Assembly (NCBI GenBank): GCA_022824265.1
Contig: JAJEAG010000002.1
Coordinates: forward strand, 1 to 32,271
Length of the DNA: 32,271 bases
Direction: 5' to 3'
Source: Candidatus Poribacteria bacterium
GTDB lineage: Bacteria > Poribacteria > WGA-4E > WGA-3G
Made by a program: the position numbers and the translations under genes. The notes beneath the pieces were generated by a model, which worked only from the letters and a program-made list of their open reading frames with translations, was not told where the DNA came from and made no database searches. Below are positions 1 to 8,484 of this stretch, piece after piece. Every line of letters starts with the position of its first letter. The stretch's first letter is position 1.

Positions 1-300
1 AGCAGTCGGCATTGGTTATAGTTGATGTTGTGGTAGACAACTGGGCAGTGAAACAACTATGTAAAAGCCTTGCGATTCAATACTGCTAAAGGGACTTTGT
101 CCCATCTATTGCACGTTCAGAGAAAGACGATTGAAATATCGCATCTCGTTCAAAAATCACGTGTCAAACATCTTAGGTACTACGGTGCATAGTTGGCATA
201 GCAACTATTGTGGAGCAGAAATAAGACGGGTGTTCTCTTAGAGATAAACGCAAACTGCTACGAAGCACAAGCCCCTACCTTTAGGTAGTGGGTCACTATG
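1..300 (+). mobile_element. Right end of an IS200/IS605 (TnpB-type) element, gene absent
   Basis: No credible gene is seen here. The stretch ends in a hairpin at 272-292 (CCC-CTACC, loop TTTA, GGTAG-t-GGG) followed by GTCAC, which is the usual form of a right end of IS1341/TnpB-type IS605 elements. Two more hairpins lie upstream: GGGAC/GTCCC at 91-103 and the 7-bp ATAGTTG/CAACTAT at 189-208. Structured DNA just before the right end is where the guide (omega) RNA scaffold of TnpB elements lies, so this may be its remnant. The element would have been on the plus strand, with tnpB to the left of the window or lost. The hairpin lies 13 nt past the stop of the sugar transferase gene and may also end that transcript. 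Family assignment rests on hairpin shape only. Confidence 0.55.
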
Positions 301-305
301 ACGAA

Positions 306-977
306 TTAATAGGTATTATCATCCCAAAATACTTTAAATGTCCGTAGCAATATTTTGAAGTCATTCCAAAACGAGAGATTTTCAATATATTCCAGATCAA
401 CAGGAATACCTTCCCTTATTGATCCACGACGACGTGGACTCAACTGCCATAATCCTGTCATACCTGGTCGGACAAGATGCCTCTGATTTTCCCAAGATTC
501 GTAATTTTCTGCAAGAAACGGCATTTCTGGACGGGGTCCCACAAGGCTCATTTCACCTTTGATGACATTGAAAAGTTGCGGTAATTCATCTAAACTCGTC
601 TTTCGAATCCATTTGCCGATAGGTGTAATACGAATATCTTCTGTGGAATCAGGTTTTTCTGAATATGAAGGCGTATCAATGTGTAGACTTCTAAATTTAT
701 GGATGACAAAGAGTTTATTTTTCACACCGACACGTTTATGTGAGAAAAATATAGGACCACGTGAAGTAAGTTTGATAAGTATTGCTATCAATAGCATTAT
801 CGGCGCAAATATAACAATTAAGCAAAAAGCTGCTACAAAGTCAAACAGATACTTACCTCGTTTAGCATAAAAGGTGGACAGTTTTTCTGTTGGAATTTGT
901 TCTGCTGTGTCGTTCATATATAATAACTTGGTATCTGTAATACCAATTTGTTGGTAGATATAACCTTTGTTTTTCAC
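306..977 (-). CDS. Undecaprenyl-phosphate sugar phosphotransferase (bacterial sugar transferase, small monotopic type)
   Basis: Expected to transfer a sugar-1-phosphate from a nucleotide sugar to undecaprenyl phosphate on the inner face of the membrane, the first step in building an exopolysaccharide or O-antigen repeat unit. The 223-residue protein has a basic stretch, then a hydrophobic membrane helix at about 47-70, then the family blocks GPIFFSHKRVG (74-84), the Asp-Glu catalytic pair in TSLDELPQ (D130, E131), SLVGPRP (144-150) and RPGMTGLWQ (170-178). It lacks the N-terminal multi-TM/CoA-binding-like region of WbaP/WcaJ-type enzymes, so it is the short PglC-like form rather than a truncation. 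The start is GTG, 23 nt after the stop of the upstream glycosyltransferase, without a clear Shine-Dalgarno sequence. It is the last gene of the minus-strand polysaccharide locus. The sugar used cannot be told. Confidence 0.93.
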   Translation of the reverse strand: MKNKGYIYQQIGITDTKLLYMNDTAEQIPTEKLSTFYAKRGKYLFDFVAAFCLIVIFAPIMLLIAILIKLTSRGPIFFSHKRVGVKNKLFVIHKFRSLHIDTPSYSEKPDSTEDIRITPIGKWIRKTSLDELPQLFNVIKGEMSLVGPRPEMPFLAENYESWENQRHLVRPGMTGLWQLSPRRRGSIREGIPVDLEYIENLSFWNDFKILLRTFKVFWDDNTY

Positions 978-1000
978 TCTACACCAAAACTTTGTAGATG

Positions 1001-2122
1001 TTACTTTTTCTTTTGAAGTTCGTCAAATACTTCGATATATTGTTCGGCAATATGGTCCCAATTGAACCTTTTTTTTATCTGTTCTGTGGCACGACTACGA
1101 TAGTCCTCTACTGTCTCAAGGTTTTGTTCTAATCTATTTATTATCTCTTTGAGATCTTCTGGCTTTTTGTCAAAAAGGACTCCATATTTACCATTCTCTA
1201 ATACTTCATTGTTAAATGGCGTATTTAACGCGAGAATACAATTTGAAAATCCCAATGCTTTCAAAATTGATGGATTAATTCCACCGAATTGATGACCATG
1301 GATGTATGCGAAGCAGTGATGGTGTAATTCTTTAATATGTTCAGAATTATCTATGTGTCCAAGAAACATTACATTATCATTTGCAATACTTTTCAATTTG
1401 TCTAAAAAGTCGTTTTCAAGTTTATTGCCTTTGTAATCAGCCCCACCAGCAATTGCAAGTTTTTTCTCACTATTGGAAGATACAAATGCCTGCATAATTA
1501 GGTCTGCGTTATTGTCAGGCACAAGACGACTTGCAATTAAATAGTAATCTCTTGATTTAAGCCCATATTCCTCAAGAATTTCAGGATGTTCAGAGGGTTC
1601 AATATTTGCTCCGTAAGCAATATAAGTGGTCTCTGCGCCTAATTCCTCAAGATATAACCGCTTCATCTCAGCTGCATCAGTGATAACGATTGGAAATGCA
1701 GAGGTAGCCATCTTAGCTGCCCATTTGAAATACACTGCCCCGATACCTTTCCACTTTGGACGAAGCCACTCCATCCCATCAACATTAATAACTGCCGTTT
1801 TACCAGCAATTCGGAAAAACCAGCCAAAAGGACCATTTCCAGCATTCCATGTTAATATTATATCTGATGAAGCAAATGAGGCATGCATTGAAGCTAAAAA
1901 ACTATGACTAAGAGTACTGAAGACCTTATGTTCAATACTTGGCAAATATACTAACTTTACACCTCTCCATTCTGGGGGTCTTTCTTTGAATACAGCTTTT
2001 CGGCAGTAGACTATTACCTCATGACCTGCATCTACCCAACGCGGGGCAAGTTCCCCCATGATGGTTTCCAATCCACTATAAGTTGCGGGTAGTCCACGTA
2101 TGCCTAAAACCCGAATTTTCAT
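1001..2122 (-). CDS. Glycosyltransferase with DUF1972 N-terminal domain (GT4-like, rhamnosyltransferase-type)
   Basis: A cytoplasmic GT-B glycosyltransferase expected to add one sugar to a lipid-linked repeat unit. The N-terminal motif GIRGLPATYSGLET (7-20) marks the DUF1972 family, often annotated as rhamnosyl- or galactosyltransferase. A NVDGMEW-type motif follows near residue 117. The C-terminal half has ASRLVPDNNADL and HGHQFGGINPSILKALGFSN, the donor-binding region of GT4 enzymes. The 373-residue length is normal for the family. It starts with ATG, and the 181-nt gap upstream separates it from the Wzi gene. It lies directly before the priming sugar transferase, which suits an early elongation step, but donor and acceptor are unknown. 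Confidence 0.9.
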   Translation of the reverse strand: MKIRVLGIRGLPATYSGLETIMGELAPRWVDAGHEVIVYCRKAVFKERPPEWRGVKLVYLPSIEHKVFSTLSHSFLASMHASFASSDIILTWNAGNGPFGWFFRIAGKTAVINVDGMEWLRPKWKGIGAVYFKWAAKMATSAFPIVITDAAEMKRLYLEELGAETTYIAYGANIEPSEHPEILEEYGLKSRDYYLIASRLVPDNNADLIMQAFVSSNSEKKLAIAGGADYKGNKLENDFLDKLKSIANDNVMFLGHIDNSEHIKELHHHCFAYIHGHQFGGINPSILKALGFSNCILALNTPFNNEVLENGKYGVLFDKKPEDLKEIINRLEQNLETVEDYRSRATEQIKKRFNWDHIAEQYIEVFDELQKKK

Positions 2123-2303
2123 CCAAATACCACCTGACCATTTTTCTTATATATTTTTACGATTATTATACTTAAGTTATATTACAACTTTATTTATTGT
2201 CACTTCAAAGTGTATTTCAAGGATAGGAAAAAACCAATTCGTTAGATACACTAACCATTACGAATCTTCATTAAATATGTAAATAACAGGCTTTCGTCTT
2301 ACT

Positions 2304-3932
2304 TTAGAAACGCAACAGGGCTTTTGCTTCAATTTCATTACCTGTATCATTTATTCCAAATTGATTACCTATGTTCCGTCTCCATACGCGATTCCATTCA
2401 CCATAAAACGAGTAATCTCCAATATTTACCCAGTTAAACCCGACTCTTAAACGGTGCTCACTTTCGGTTAGTCCAGATAATGGTGTCCAAACATCATCTT
2501 TAGGTGCATCAACAGGATGATTCTTATCTATGTCTCCTTGACCGTGCCGTTCAAGTTCATATCCAAATACGGTTTCAAGTTTATCAGTAATACGTTTCCG
2601 TAGTTCTAACCACAAATTATCCGCATCAGTACCGATATGATGCCCTATGACAGACGTAAAATGTTTATAAACGTTTACTGGATTTACATGTGTATATGTA
2701 TATTGATTGATGAAGGCATATTCTGCGTGAAAATCTGTATCTGCGAATCCGAATGGATCTGTTACATATATACCACCAAGTATTCCAAATTTTGTATCCC
2801 AATGATAAAAACTGGCGGCGGGATTGCCATCATCTACCATCAATTCACCATAAATTTCAAAATTGTTTATCGGTCTATATCGCATGTCAAAACTGATCAT
2901 CACATTATCCCCACTACCTGGGGCACGACTGTCAGCACGTGATATAGTTTGTTCGTTTATTAGATAGATATTTACTGGATTCAAATAACCCGGTTCAAAT
3001 CTGTTACCATAAACAACTACCTCAGACAAACCTAAACCGAATCTATCCCAGAAATACCCCTCTGCTCTATGTCCTGATATATATTTATCATTGATGTCTT
3101 CCGACATATCTTCTAATACACCAGTAAAGGCAGTAAAAGTAACATTCTTGAAAGTTGTATTCAATTTCAGCATATCAATGGCAATCGGGTTTGATGATAC
3201 TAACAAATTACCATGGTATCCAGGTCCCCACTGCAGATTGTCCTGTCCAAACTGCAGCTCAAACCATGGCATTTTAAATTTGAGATAACTATTGATTGCT
3301 GTTCTATTTTTCAGTTCCCCTTCTAATTGTCTATATTTCGATTCATCACGGTAAACATCGTCAAAAAAATCACCATACAAAAATCTATATGCCATATCAG
3401 CAGAGAAGGCAAAACTATCCTCCACCTGTCCATATATATGTGGGAATAGTGATGTAACGTGCATATTTCCTTCATCAGTTGGTAGTTCTGATATGTTATC
3501 AACTAATCGTGTTATTTCATGTTGTCCTGCTCGTAAATCAAAGGATAAACGAAAGGTAGAGTCGTCTGTTAATGAAAAAAGATGTAATCTACGATCTGGC
3601 GGTGTCTCAGTTCCTGCCTCTGAATAAAAGGCTAAGAATTCTCTTAAGCGTTTCTGATCATTGACACTTAATGTCAATTCACCATTTTCTTGCTTTTGAG
3701 AAACTTCTAACAGTAATGTTACGACCTGTTTTCGCGTAAAAGGTAGAGAACCTCGTGTTACACCTTTCAATACACGTTTATTAAGTAAACGTTGAATAAA
3801 GCGGTAGGTTTCAGTATTAAAGTCGGATAGGTTGGGATTTAAAGGGACATTAATCAGTGGAGATCCATGACAGAGTGGTATATAACAGATAAGAAAAAGT
3901 GCACAAAAAACTATTGAAATGCGTAAAGACAT
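2304..3932 (-). CDS. Capsule assembly Wzi family outer-membrane protein
   Basis: A probable outer-membrane beta-barrel that holds or assembles surface polysaccharide. The 542-residue protein has a signal peptide (hydrophobic core about 5-22, ending near HGS), a short helical region at about 25-105, and then alternating amphipathic strands to the C-terminus. It ends in Phe, as many barrel proteins do. Family-like blocks include FELQFGQDNLQWGPGYHGNLL, RAEGYF followed by LGLSEVVVYG, YLNPVN, and DTKFGILGGI. The ATG start is preceded by AGGAGG, one of the clearest ribosome binding sites in the locus. In Wzx/Wzy-type loci Wzi proteins act at the cell surface, and finding one here supports an attached capsule-like glycan rather than purely intracellular glycan metabolism. 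Confidence 0.85.
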   Translation of the reverse strand: MSLRISIVFCALFLICYIPLCHGSPLINVPLNPNLSDFNTETYRFIQRLLNKRVLKGVTRGSLPFTRKQVVTLLLEVSQKQENGELTLSVNDQKRLREFLAFYSEAGTETPPDRRLHLFSLTDDSTFRLSFDLRAGQHEITRLVDNISELPTDEGNMHVTSLFPHIYGQVEDSFAFSADMAYRFLYGDFFDDVYRDESKYRQLEGELKNRTAINSYLKFKMPWFELQFGQDNLQWGPGYHGNLLVSSNPIAIDMLKLNTTFKNVTFTAFTGVLEDMSEDINDKYISGHRAEGYFWDRFGLGLSEVVVYGNRFEPGYLNPVNIYLINEQTISRADSRAPGSGDNVMISFDMRYRPINNFEIYGELMVDDGNPAASFYHWDTKFGILGGIYVTDPFGFADTDFHAEYAFINQYTYTHVNPVNVYKHFTSVIGHHIGTDADNLWLELRKRITDKLETVFGYELERHGQGDIDKNHPVDAPKDDVWTPLSGLTESEHRLRVGFNWVNIGDYSFYGEWNRVWRRNIGNQFGINDTGNEIEAKALLRF

Positions 3933-4266
3933 TTGTATGTGTTCCTCCTCGCGACGAAGTATATATTTTTTTACGTGAATTCGGAATCAGTAACTTACGG
4001 AATCGGCTGAATCCACAACCTAAATTCAGTCGTCATTGATTTATGTAGAAGCATCCGAATTTTCAGAGTCATTCTTGACTAAATAAGTCATAATAGTCCT
4101 GTAAAACCATACTGAATATAGGTTCGTGGCACATGATAAAATTGTGCAAATTTCCCTCCGACTCTGAAAACTCTGAATCTTTAGAACGTAAGTAATGTAC
4201 ATTTCATCATATCAAAAGGTTTCCTTCTGGCTCACAATACTATCATTAATCGAACTCACGTTGTGA
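3933..4266. other. Intergenic region with an 11-bp inverted repeat
   Basis: No gene is seen in these 334 nt. The only structure noted is an inverted repeat, TTTTCAGAGTC at 4060-4070 and GACTCTGAAAA at 4160-4170, with arms about 90 nt apart. The Wzi ribosome binding site lies at the left edge. No convincing sigma-70 promoter for the minus strand was found, though the gap length would allow one for the Wzi gene. Confidence 0.4.
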
Positions 4267-6360
4267 TTATTTCAGAATAACCATTTGTCGAATTTTTTTT
4301 GTATTTCCAGCGTTGAGACTGTAATAATAAACTCCACTTGAAACAGGTTCACCATTAGTATTTCTTCCATCCCAAAACGCTGCCTGTGATTTTGTCCTAT
4401 ATGTTCCAGCTTTCTGAAAACCTATATGTATTTCCTTTATAGTTTCACCTTGCATATTGTAGATATTGATATTGACATAAGAATCTTGTGCTAAATCATA
4501 AGGTATCCAAGTTTCTGGATTAAAGGGATTCGGATAATTGGGTAGTAAAACAGTTTTTTCTGGTATGATGTTTTTCATCAATACTTCTAAGTTTGCGATC
4601 CCATATTTAAATACTTCTGAACCATCATCTGCTTGATATGCTTCAGACAGCCATTTGTCAATTTGTACAATATGATCCTGTGAAAGTAAAGTTGACTTGT
4701 TTGGTGCAGATGTGTTCGTACTTTCACCTATATGTGCAGCTACAAGCAGTAAATCAATTATGTTAACTGTACCATCATTGTTAACATCCACCCTCGGATT
4801 CTCAGGTTTTACATCACCAAAACTTGAAGAAATGATCATTAGATCCTGTATATCAACAATTCCATCGTTGTTTACATCCCAGGGTGTAGTTTGACGAATA
4901 TGAAATTGTTCTGGTATATCAGAAAGTGTTCCCTGCCAACCTTCTTGTAGTTTGGCACTAAGTTGATTAACAAGGTCAATGTTCTCTGGTAAATGTGCAA
5001 TATTAACTGTTTCAAACGGGTCATTGAAATAATTATAAAGTTCTTGACCGTGTTCACCCTGATTTCCCCATTCAGTATATCGGTACTGTGCTGTCCGTAT
5101 GGAAACACCTTTAACTATTCCTTTGTTTAATTGGCTAAATACTCCATCCTTCCAATTTCGAGTGGGTTCTTCTATGACAGGCATCAGACTCAAACCTTCT
5201 GACTGGATGGGCGTTGGAAGTTGACATACATCACACAAAGTCGGATAGATATCAACAAGTTCAGATAGGGCGTTAGTTTCTGCTGCCTGTTGCCCGGGCA
5301 CACTAACAATTAAAGGTGAACGGAGCGAAACTTCAAATAATGTTTGTTTCCCCCAAATCCCATGTTCACCAAGATGGTGTCCGTGATCACTGCAGAATAC
5401 AATTACAGTATTATTAGTTAGACCAAGGGAATCTAACTTTGATAATACTCGTCCGATTTGTGCATCAACATAACTTGTCGACGCTGCATAGGCACGTATT
5501 AACTCCAATGTCTTTTCGTTAGAAAGTGGCACATTTCCAGAAGGTAGATCTTGATAGTTTCTGATAGAGTTCCAATTATTAAGTGCTTTGGAAGGAACAT
5601 CCACAGGTGGTATATTAGAAACAGGTAAGTCAAAGTCTTGGATATCATATAATTCAAAATATTTTTCAGGTGCTTCCAATGGAAAATGTGGTTTGTAGAA
5701 TCCAACGGACAAAAAGAATTGTTCGTGTTTTATTTCATCTAAAACTTGAACTGCACGTAATGCAGTCTTCCCATCTCTTAGGTCACCATCCTCAACATCA
5801 AGTGCTTGCCAAGATGGAGTTGTTTGTATGTCAAATGGTCTCCAAGTAGGTCTCCAAGAAGGTACACTCCATGAGTTTTCATCGTCTTGGAGTCTCGGAT
5901 GATGTGCTACCCTACCGACAGATTGTGTATGGTATCCGTATCTTTTAAAGTTTTGTGGTAGTGTTACTACCTCAGGTAATTTCTCACGAAAATCATCAGT
6001 ATTATTTAGGACATCTGTCGATTCAGGTCGTAACCCTGTTATTATTGAGGTGCGGGATGGACTACAGAGAGGGTATTGACTATAAGCATGATTAAAAAGA
6101 GTTCCCCGCTCAGCAAGACTGTCTATATTAGGGGTATGCATCCTTGAATGCCCATAGCAGCCTAACATAGGACTTAGATCGTCTACAATGATGAACAACA
6201 CATTGTATTGTCCTGTAGCCTCAACACGAAGTTTAGGTAATAGAGAAGTCGTGAATGCAGCAGCACCTACCTTCAAACCTGTAGATAGAAAATCACGACG
6301 AGTTATTGAACGGTTTTGGGGAGAGTATTCTTTATTTTTAAAAAATGAATCTTTATTCAA
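4267..6360 (-). CDS. Tat-exported sulfatase (iduronate-2-sulfatase-like) with dockerin-like repeats and C-terminal sorting domain
   Basis: Predicted to hydrolyse sulfate esters on a glycan outside the cytoplasm. The 697-residue protein begins with a twin-arginine signal (TRRDFL at 20-25, then a hydrophobic stretch). The sulfatase domain follows, with metal ligands in the VDD motif (D60, D61) and the CSPSR signature (C99-R103), whose Cys is converted to formylglycine in active type I sulfatases. Motifs VGFYKPHFPLEAP and SDHGHHLGEHGIWGK fit the iduronate-2-sulfatase-like subgroup. Residues 495-543 hold two calcium-loop repeats (DVNNDGIVDIQDL, DVNNDGTVNIIDL) like a dockerin. Residues about 603-697 are an NYPNPFNPETWIPY-type C-terminal domain resembling T9SS/FlgD-like sorting tails. 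The start appears to be TTG, with AGGA 11 nt upstream; no ATG lies before the Tat motif. The substrate is unknown, and a role in trimming the locus's own glycan or host glycans is an inference. Confidence 0.92.
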   Translation of the reverse strand: MNKDSFFKNKEYSPQNRSITRRDFLSTGLKVGAAAFTTSLLPKLRVEATGQYNVLFIIVDDLSPMLGCYGHSRMHTPNIDSLAERGTLFNHAYSQYPLCSPSRTSIITGLRPESTDVLNNTDDFREKLPEVVTLPQNFKRYGYHTQSVGRVAHHPRLQDDENSWSVPSWRPTWRPFDIQTTPSWQALDVEDGDLRDGKTALRAVQVLDEIKHEQFFLSVGFYKPHFPLEAPEKYFELYDIQDFDLPVSNIPPVDVPSKALNNWNSIRNYQDLPSGNVPLSNEKTLELIRAYAASTSYVDAQIGRVLSKLDSLGLTNNTVIVFCSDHGHHLGEHGIWGKQTLFEVSLRSPLIVSVPGQQAAETNALSELVDIYPTLCDVCQLPTPIQSEGLSLMPVIEEPTRNWKDGVFSQLNKGIVKGVSIRTAQYRYTEWGNQGEHGQELYNYFNDPFETVNIAHLPENIDLVNQLSAKLQEGWQGTLSDIPEQFHIRQTTPWDVNNDGIVDIQDLMIISSSFGDVKPENPRVDVNNDGTVNIIDLLLVAAHIGESTNTSAPNKSTLLSQDHIVQIDKWLSEAYQADDGSEVFKYGIANLEVLMKNIIPEKTVLLPNYPNPFNPETWIPYDLAQDSYVNINIYNMQGETIKEIHIGFQKAGTYRTKSQAAFWDGRNTNGEPVSSGVYYYSLNAGNTKKIRQMVILK

Positions 6361-6430
6361 TTTAGGATGTGTCCTATTATTCTGGAAAAACTGTATTCAT
6401 GAAATTTACTCTCATTGAACAATAGTTCTT

Positions 6431-7432
6431 CTAAGTATTATACCCTAATCTATCCATAGTGTCATAGAAAAAAGGTTCGATTTTTGGATGCAAATCAAAT
6501 TGTTCTCTTGACGGTACCGGATGTAATGTATGTCTTGCATAATCAAGAAAGGTGTCGTCCTTAGGTAATTCGCAGAAATTACATAGTGATGAGAGTGTTT
6601 CCTCTGGTTTAGATGTCAAATCTTCAAAACGAACGGTGTGTATATATTCAGACCTCGTTTCAATCAAACTTAATCCCTCTCGCATTGTCACTACCCATTC
6701 AACAACAGCCCTTTCCAAATGGGATTTAGAGCTTTTAATATCTTCAAGGATGTCCTTCAAGTCAATATCTGTGGAAACCAGTTGATCAACCATTAGATGC
6801 CACTTTCTACTATTTACTCCCCACCAATCATGGGTTTCTCCATTTAGTTGTATACCAAGTCTATCCGACCAAGCAGCTATAGAGGTACAGGTATCCCAAC
6901 CATTCCGAACAAGAAAGATAAATCTGGCATCAGGAAATAAAGCACGAACATAATCTACTCTAAATATAAGTTCCGGATATTTATCAACGATACGTTTGAC
7001 ACCGGTTGCAGACAAATATGCTCCAAATAATTGTTTCGCTCGCTGCTCCATTTCATCAGTCATATCCTCTGCTTTCAGTCTATATTTTGCAGTGCCACGG
7101 CTATAACTTCCAATGATGTCCTCGTCTGGATGAATTAAGTGCCAAAGGGCTTTCGGTTCGTTTAGATATCCAACATCCTTGTGCATTGAAAGCACTATTC
7201 CAAGGATTGTCGTTCCACTTCTTCCTGTCCCGAGTATGAAGATAGGTTTTTGGATAGGAGTGAAACGTCTATTGCTTACAGAGATGCTTTTCAGGATTGA
7301 AAAGACGACAGGATTAAACCATCTTCCTTTTGTTGTTAATGGTCGTCCTTCAAAGAAGAAATAACTTATGAGACGTGTAATGGCTTTTATAGGTCGGGTT
7401 TTTATATAATATGGACTGAGTTGGGCTATCAT
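6431..7432 (-). CDS. Sulfotransferase family protein
   Basis: Expected to move sulfate from PAPS to a hydroxyl on a glycan or other acceptor. The 333-residue protein has the 5'-phosphosulfate loop GTGRSGTT at 68-75 and the 3'-phosphate motif RNGWDTCTS at 176-184, as in the Sulfotransfer_3 group. The 67 residues before the PAPS loop are longer than usual and contain a hydrophobic-aromatic stretch near 20-30, which may bind the membrane. Start ATG; 14 nt separate it from the stop of the next sulfotransferase upstream, so both are probably on one transcript. It is followed after 70 nt by the sulfatase gene, placing sulfation and desulfation side by side. Confidence 0.9.
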   Translation of the reverse strand: MIAQLSPYYIKTRPIKAITRLISYFFFEGRPLTTKGRWFNPVVFSILKSISVSNRRFTPIQKPIFILGTGRSGTTILGIVLSMHKDVGYLNEPKALWHLIHPDEDIIGSYSRGTAKYRLKAEDMTDEMEQRAKQLFGAYLSATGVKRIVDKYPELIFRVDYVRALFPDARFIFLVRNGWDTCTSIAAWSDRLGIQLNGETHDWWGVNSRKWHLMVDQLVSTDIDLKDILEDIKSSKSHLERAVVEWVVTMREGLSLIETRSEYIHTVRFEDLTSKPEETLSSLCNFCELPKDDTFLDYARHTLHPVPSREQFDLHPKIEPFFYDTMDRLGYNT

Positions 7433-7446
7433 TCTTATCGTTGTAT

Positions 7447-8484
7447 TTATATCAATAATTGTAAACGTCGTTTTAATGTTTCACGGATGTTTTTGATTCT
7501 ATCCAAATTATAAACAAATGCAGTAATCAATTTTAATGGAAATGAGAAAAGATAAACTACTATTAATATAAGATTAGGGAAAAATGAAAGAAGTTCATAA
7601 TTATGCTTTTTCATCAATTTTTCATTTATAATTTGACAAAAATATAATTCTGCGGAATTAAGTTGACTCTCTTTCAACCTGTCTTTATTCCATTTTCCTG
7701 CACGTTTAGGATTAATACCCATTTGTTCGGGACGATCAGTATTTACAGAGGAACCTACTTGCGGTACCAGCAACATTTTCGAATTGTATTGGATACCGAT
7801 GAATTCGCAGATACGCGAGACTGTATCCTCAGGATTCACTAAAAGGTTCTCAAAGTAAATAGTGATAAAACGTTCATTACATGCATACCTATCCCCAGCA
7901 GTAACAGCAGTATTCCATATTTTGCTTATTGTAATTGGGTGGTAATTAATCCAATCACGAAACGATTCTTTTATAGGCATATCAGAGCCGCCGAGAAAAC
8001 GCCGTTTCCATTTCTGTTTCTGGGATGAGAGTACATCGCGCGGATCACGTATCATGTTTATTATTCTACATTCAGGATATGATTTCAGGATTTCATTAAC
8101 ATAGAAGATGTTGCGAGGAGTCTGATCACAAGGAATGCTTTTTCCATTAAGGTCTGCTTCATGAAATAAAAATTTTCTAAATATATCTTCGGGAGAAATT
8201 GCGTCATTAGAGAAAGTTTTACAAAATGACCGCGCATCTTCAAGATGGCTGTTTGAATTGCCATGTGTCCTATATCCTTCACGGTGCAAACATAGTAGTT
8301 TAGACACTAATTGTTCGGCATCAGTAAGGTCAATATTAGAAGCAATCGCAGGTGACCATAATTGACCAAAAAAGTGTAATTCACCGAAGGTAAATACGTC
8401 GGGGTGGTTTCCTAAAATACGTCCCATCATTGTTGTTCCACTCCGACTGTTGCCAACAACAAAGAGCATTTTCTCCGAATTCAC
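7447..8484 (-). CDS. Sulfotransferase family protein with C-terminal hydrophobic segment
   Basis: A PAPS-dependent sulfotransferase by motif: GNSRSGTT at 11-18 (5'-phosphosulfate loop) and RDPRDVLSS at 146-154 (3'-phosphate binding). The length, 345 residues, is a little above the family core because of a C-terminal hydrophobic stretch at about 300-325 (PNLILIVVYLFSFPLKL) and a basic tail, which suggests membrane attachment at the inner face where lipid-linked glycans sit. The GTG start lies in GTGA and overlaps the stop of the upstream hydrolase gene by 3 nt, a translational-coupling arrangement. An in-frame ATG five codons later, preceded closely by GGAG, is an alternative start. The acceptor is unknown. 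Confidence 0.9.
   Translation of the reverse strand: MNSEKMLFVVGNSRSGTTMMGRILGNHPDVFTFGELHFFGQLWSPAIASNIDLTDAEQLVSKLLCLHREGYRTHGNSNSHLEDARSFCKTFSNDAISPEDIFRKFLFHEADLNGKSIPCDQTPRNIFYVNEILKSYPECRIINMIRDPRDVLSSQKQKWKRRFLGGSDMPIKESFRDWINYHPITISKIWNTAVTAGDRYACNERFITIYFENLLVNPEDTVSRICEFIGIQYNSKMLLVPQVGSSVNTDRPEQMGINPKRAGKWNKDRLKESQLNSAELYFCQIINEKLMKKHNYELLSFFPNLILIVVYLFSFPLKLITAFVYNLDRIKNIRETLKRRLQLLI

Noticed and set aside
306-977. Sugar transferase as a truncated WcaJ-type protein
   Set aside because: Monofunctional short forms of about 200 residues are a normal class, and all catalytic motifs are present.
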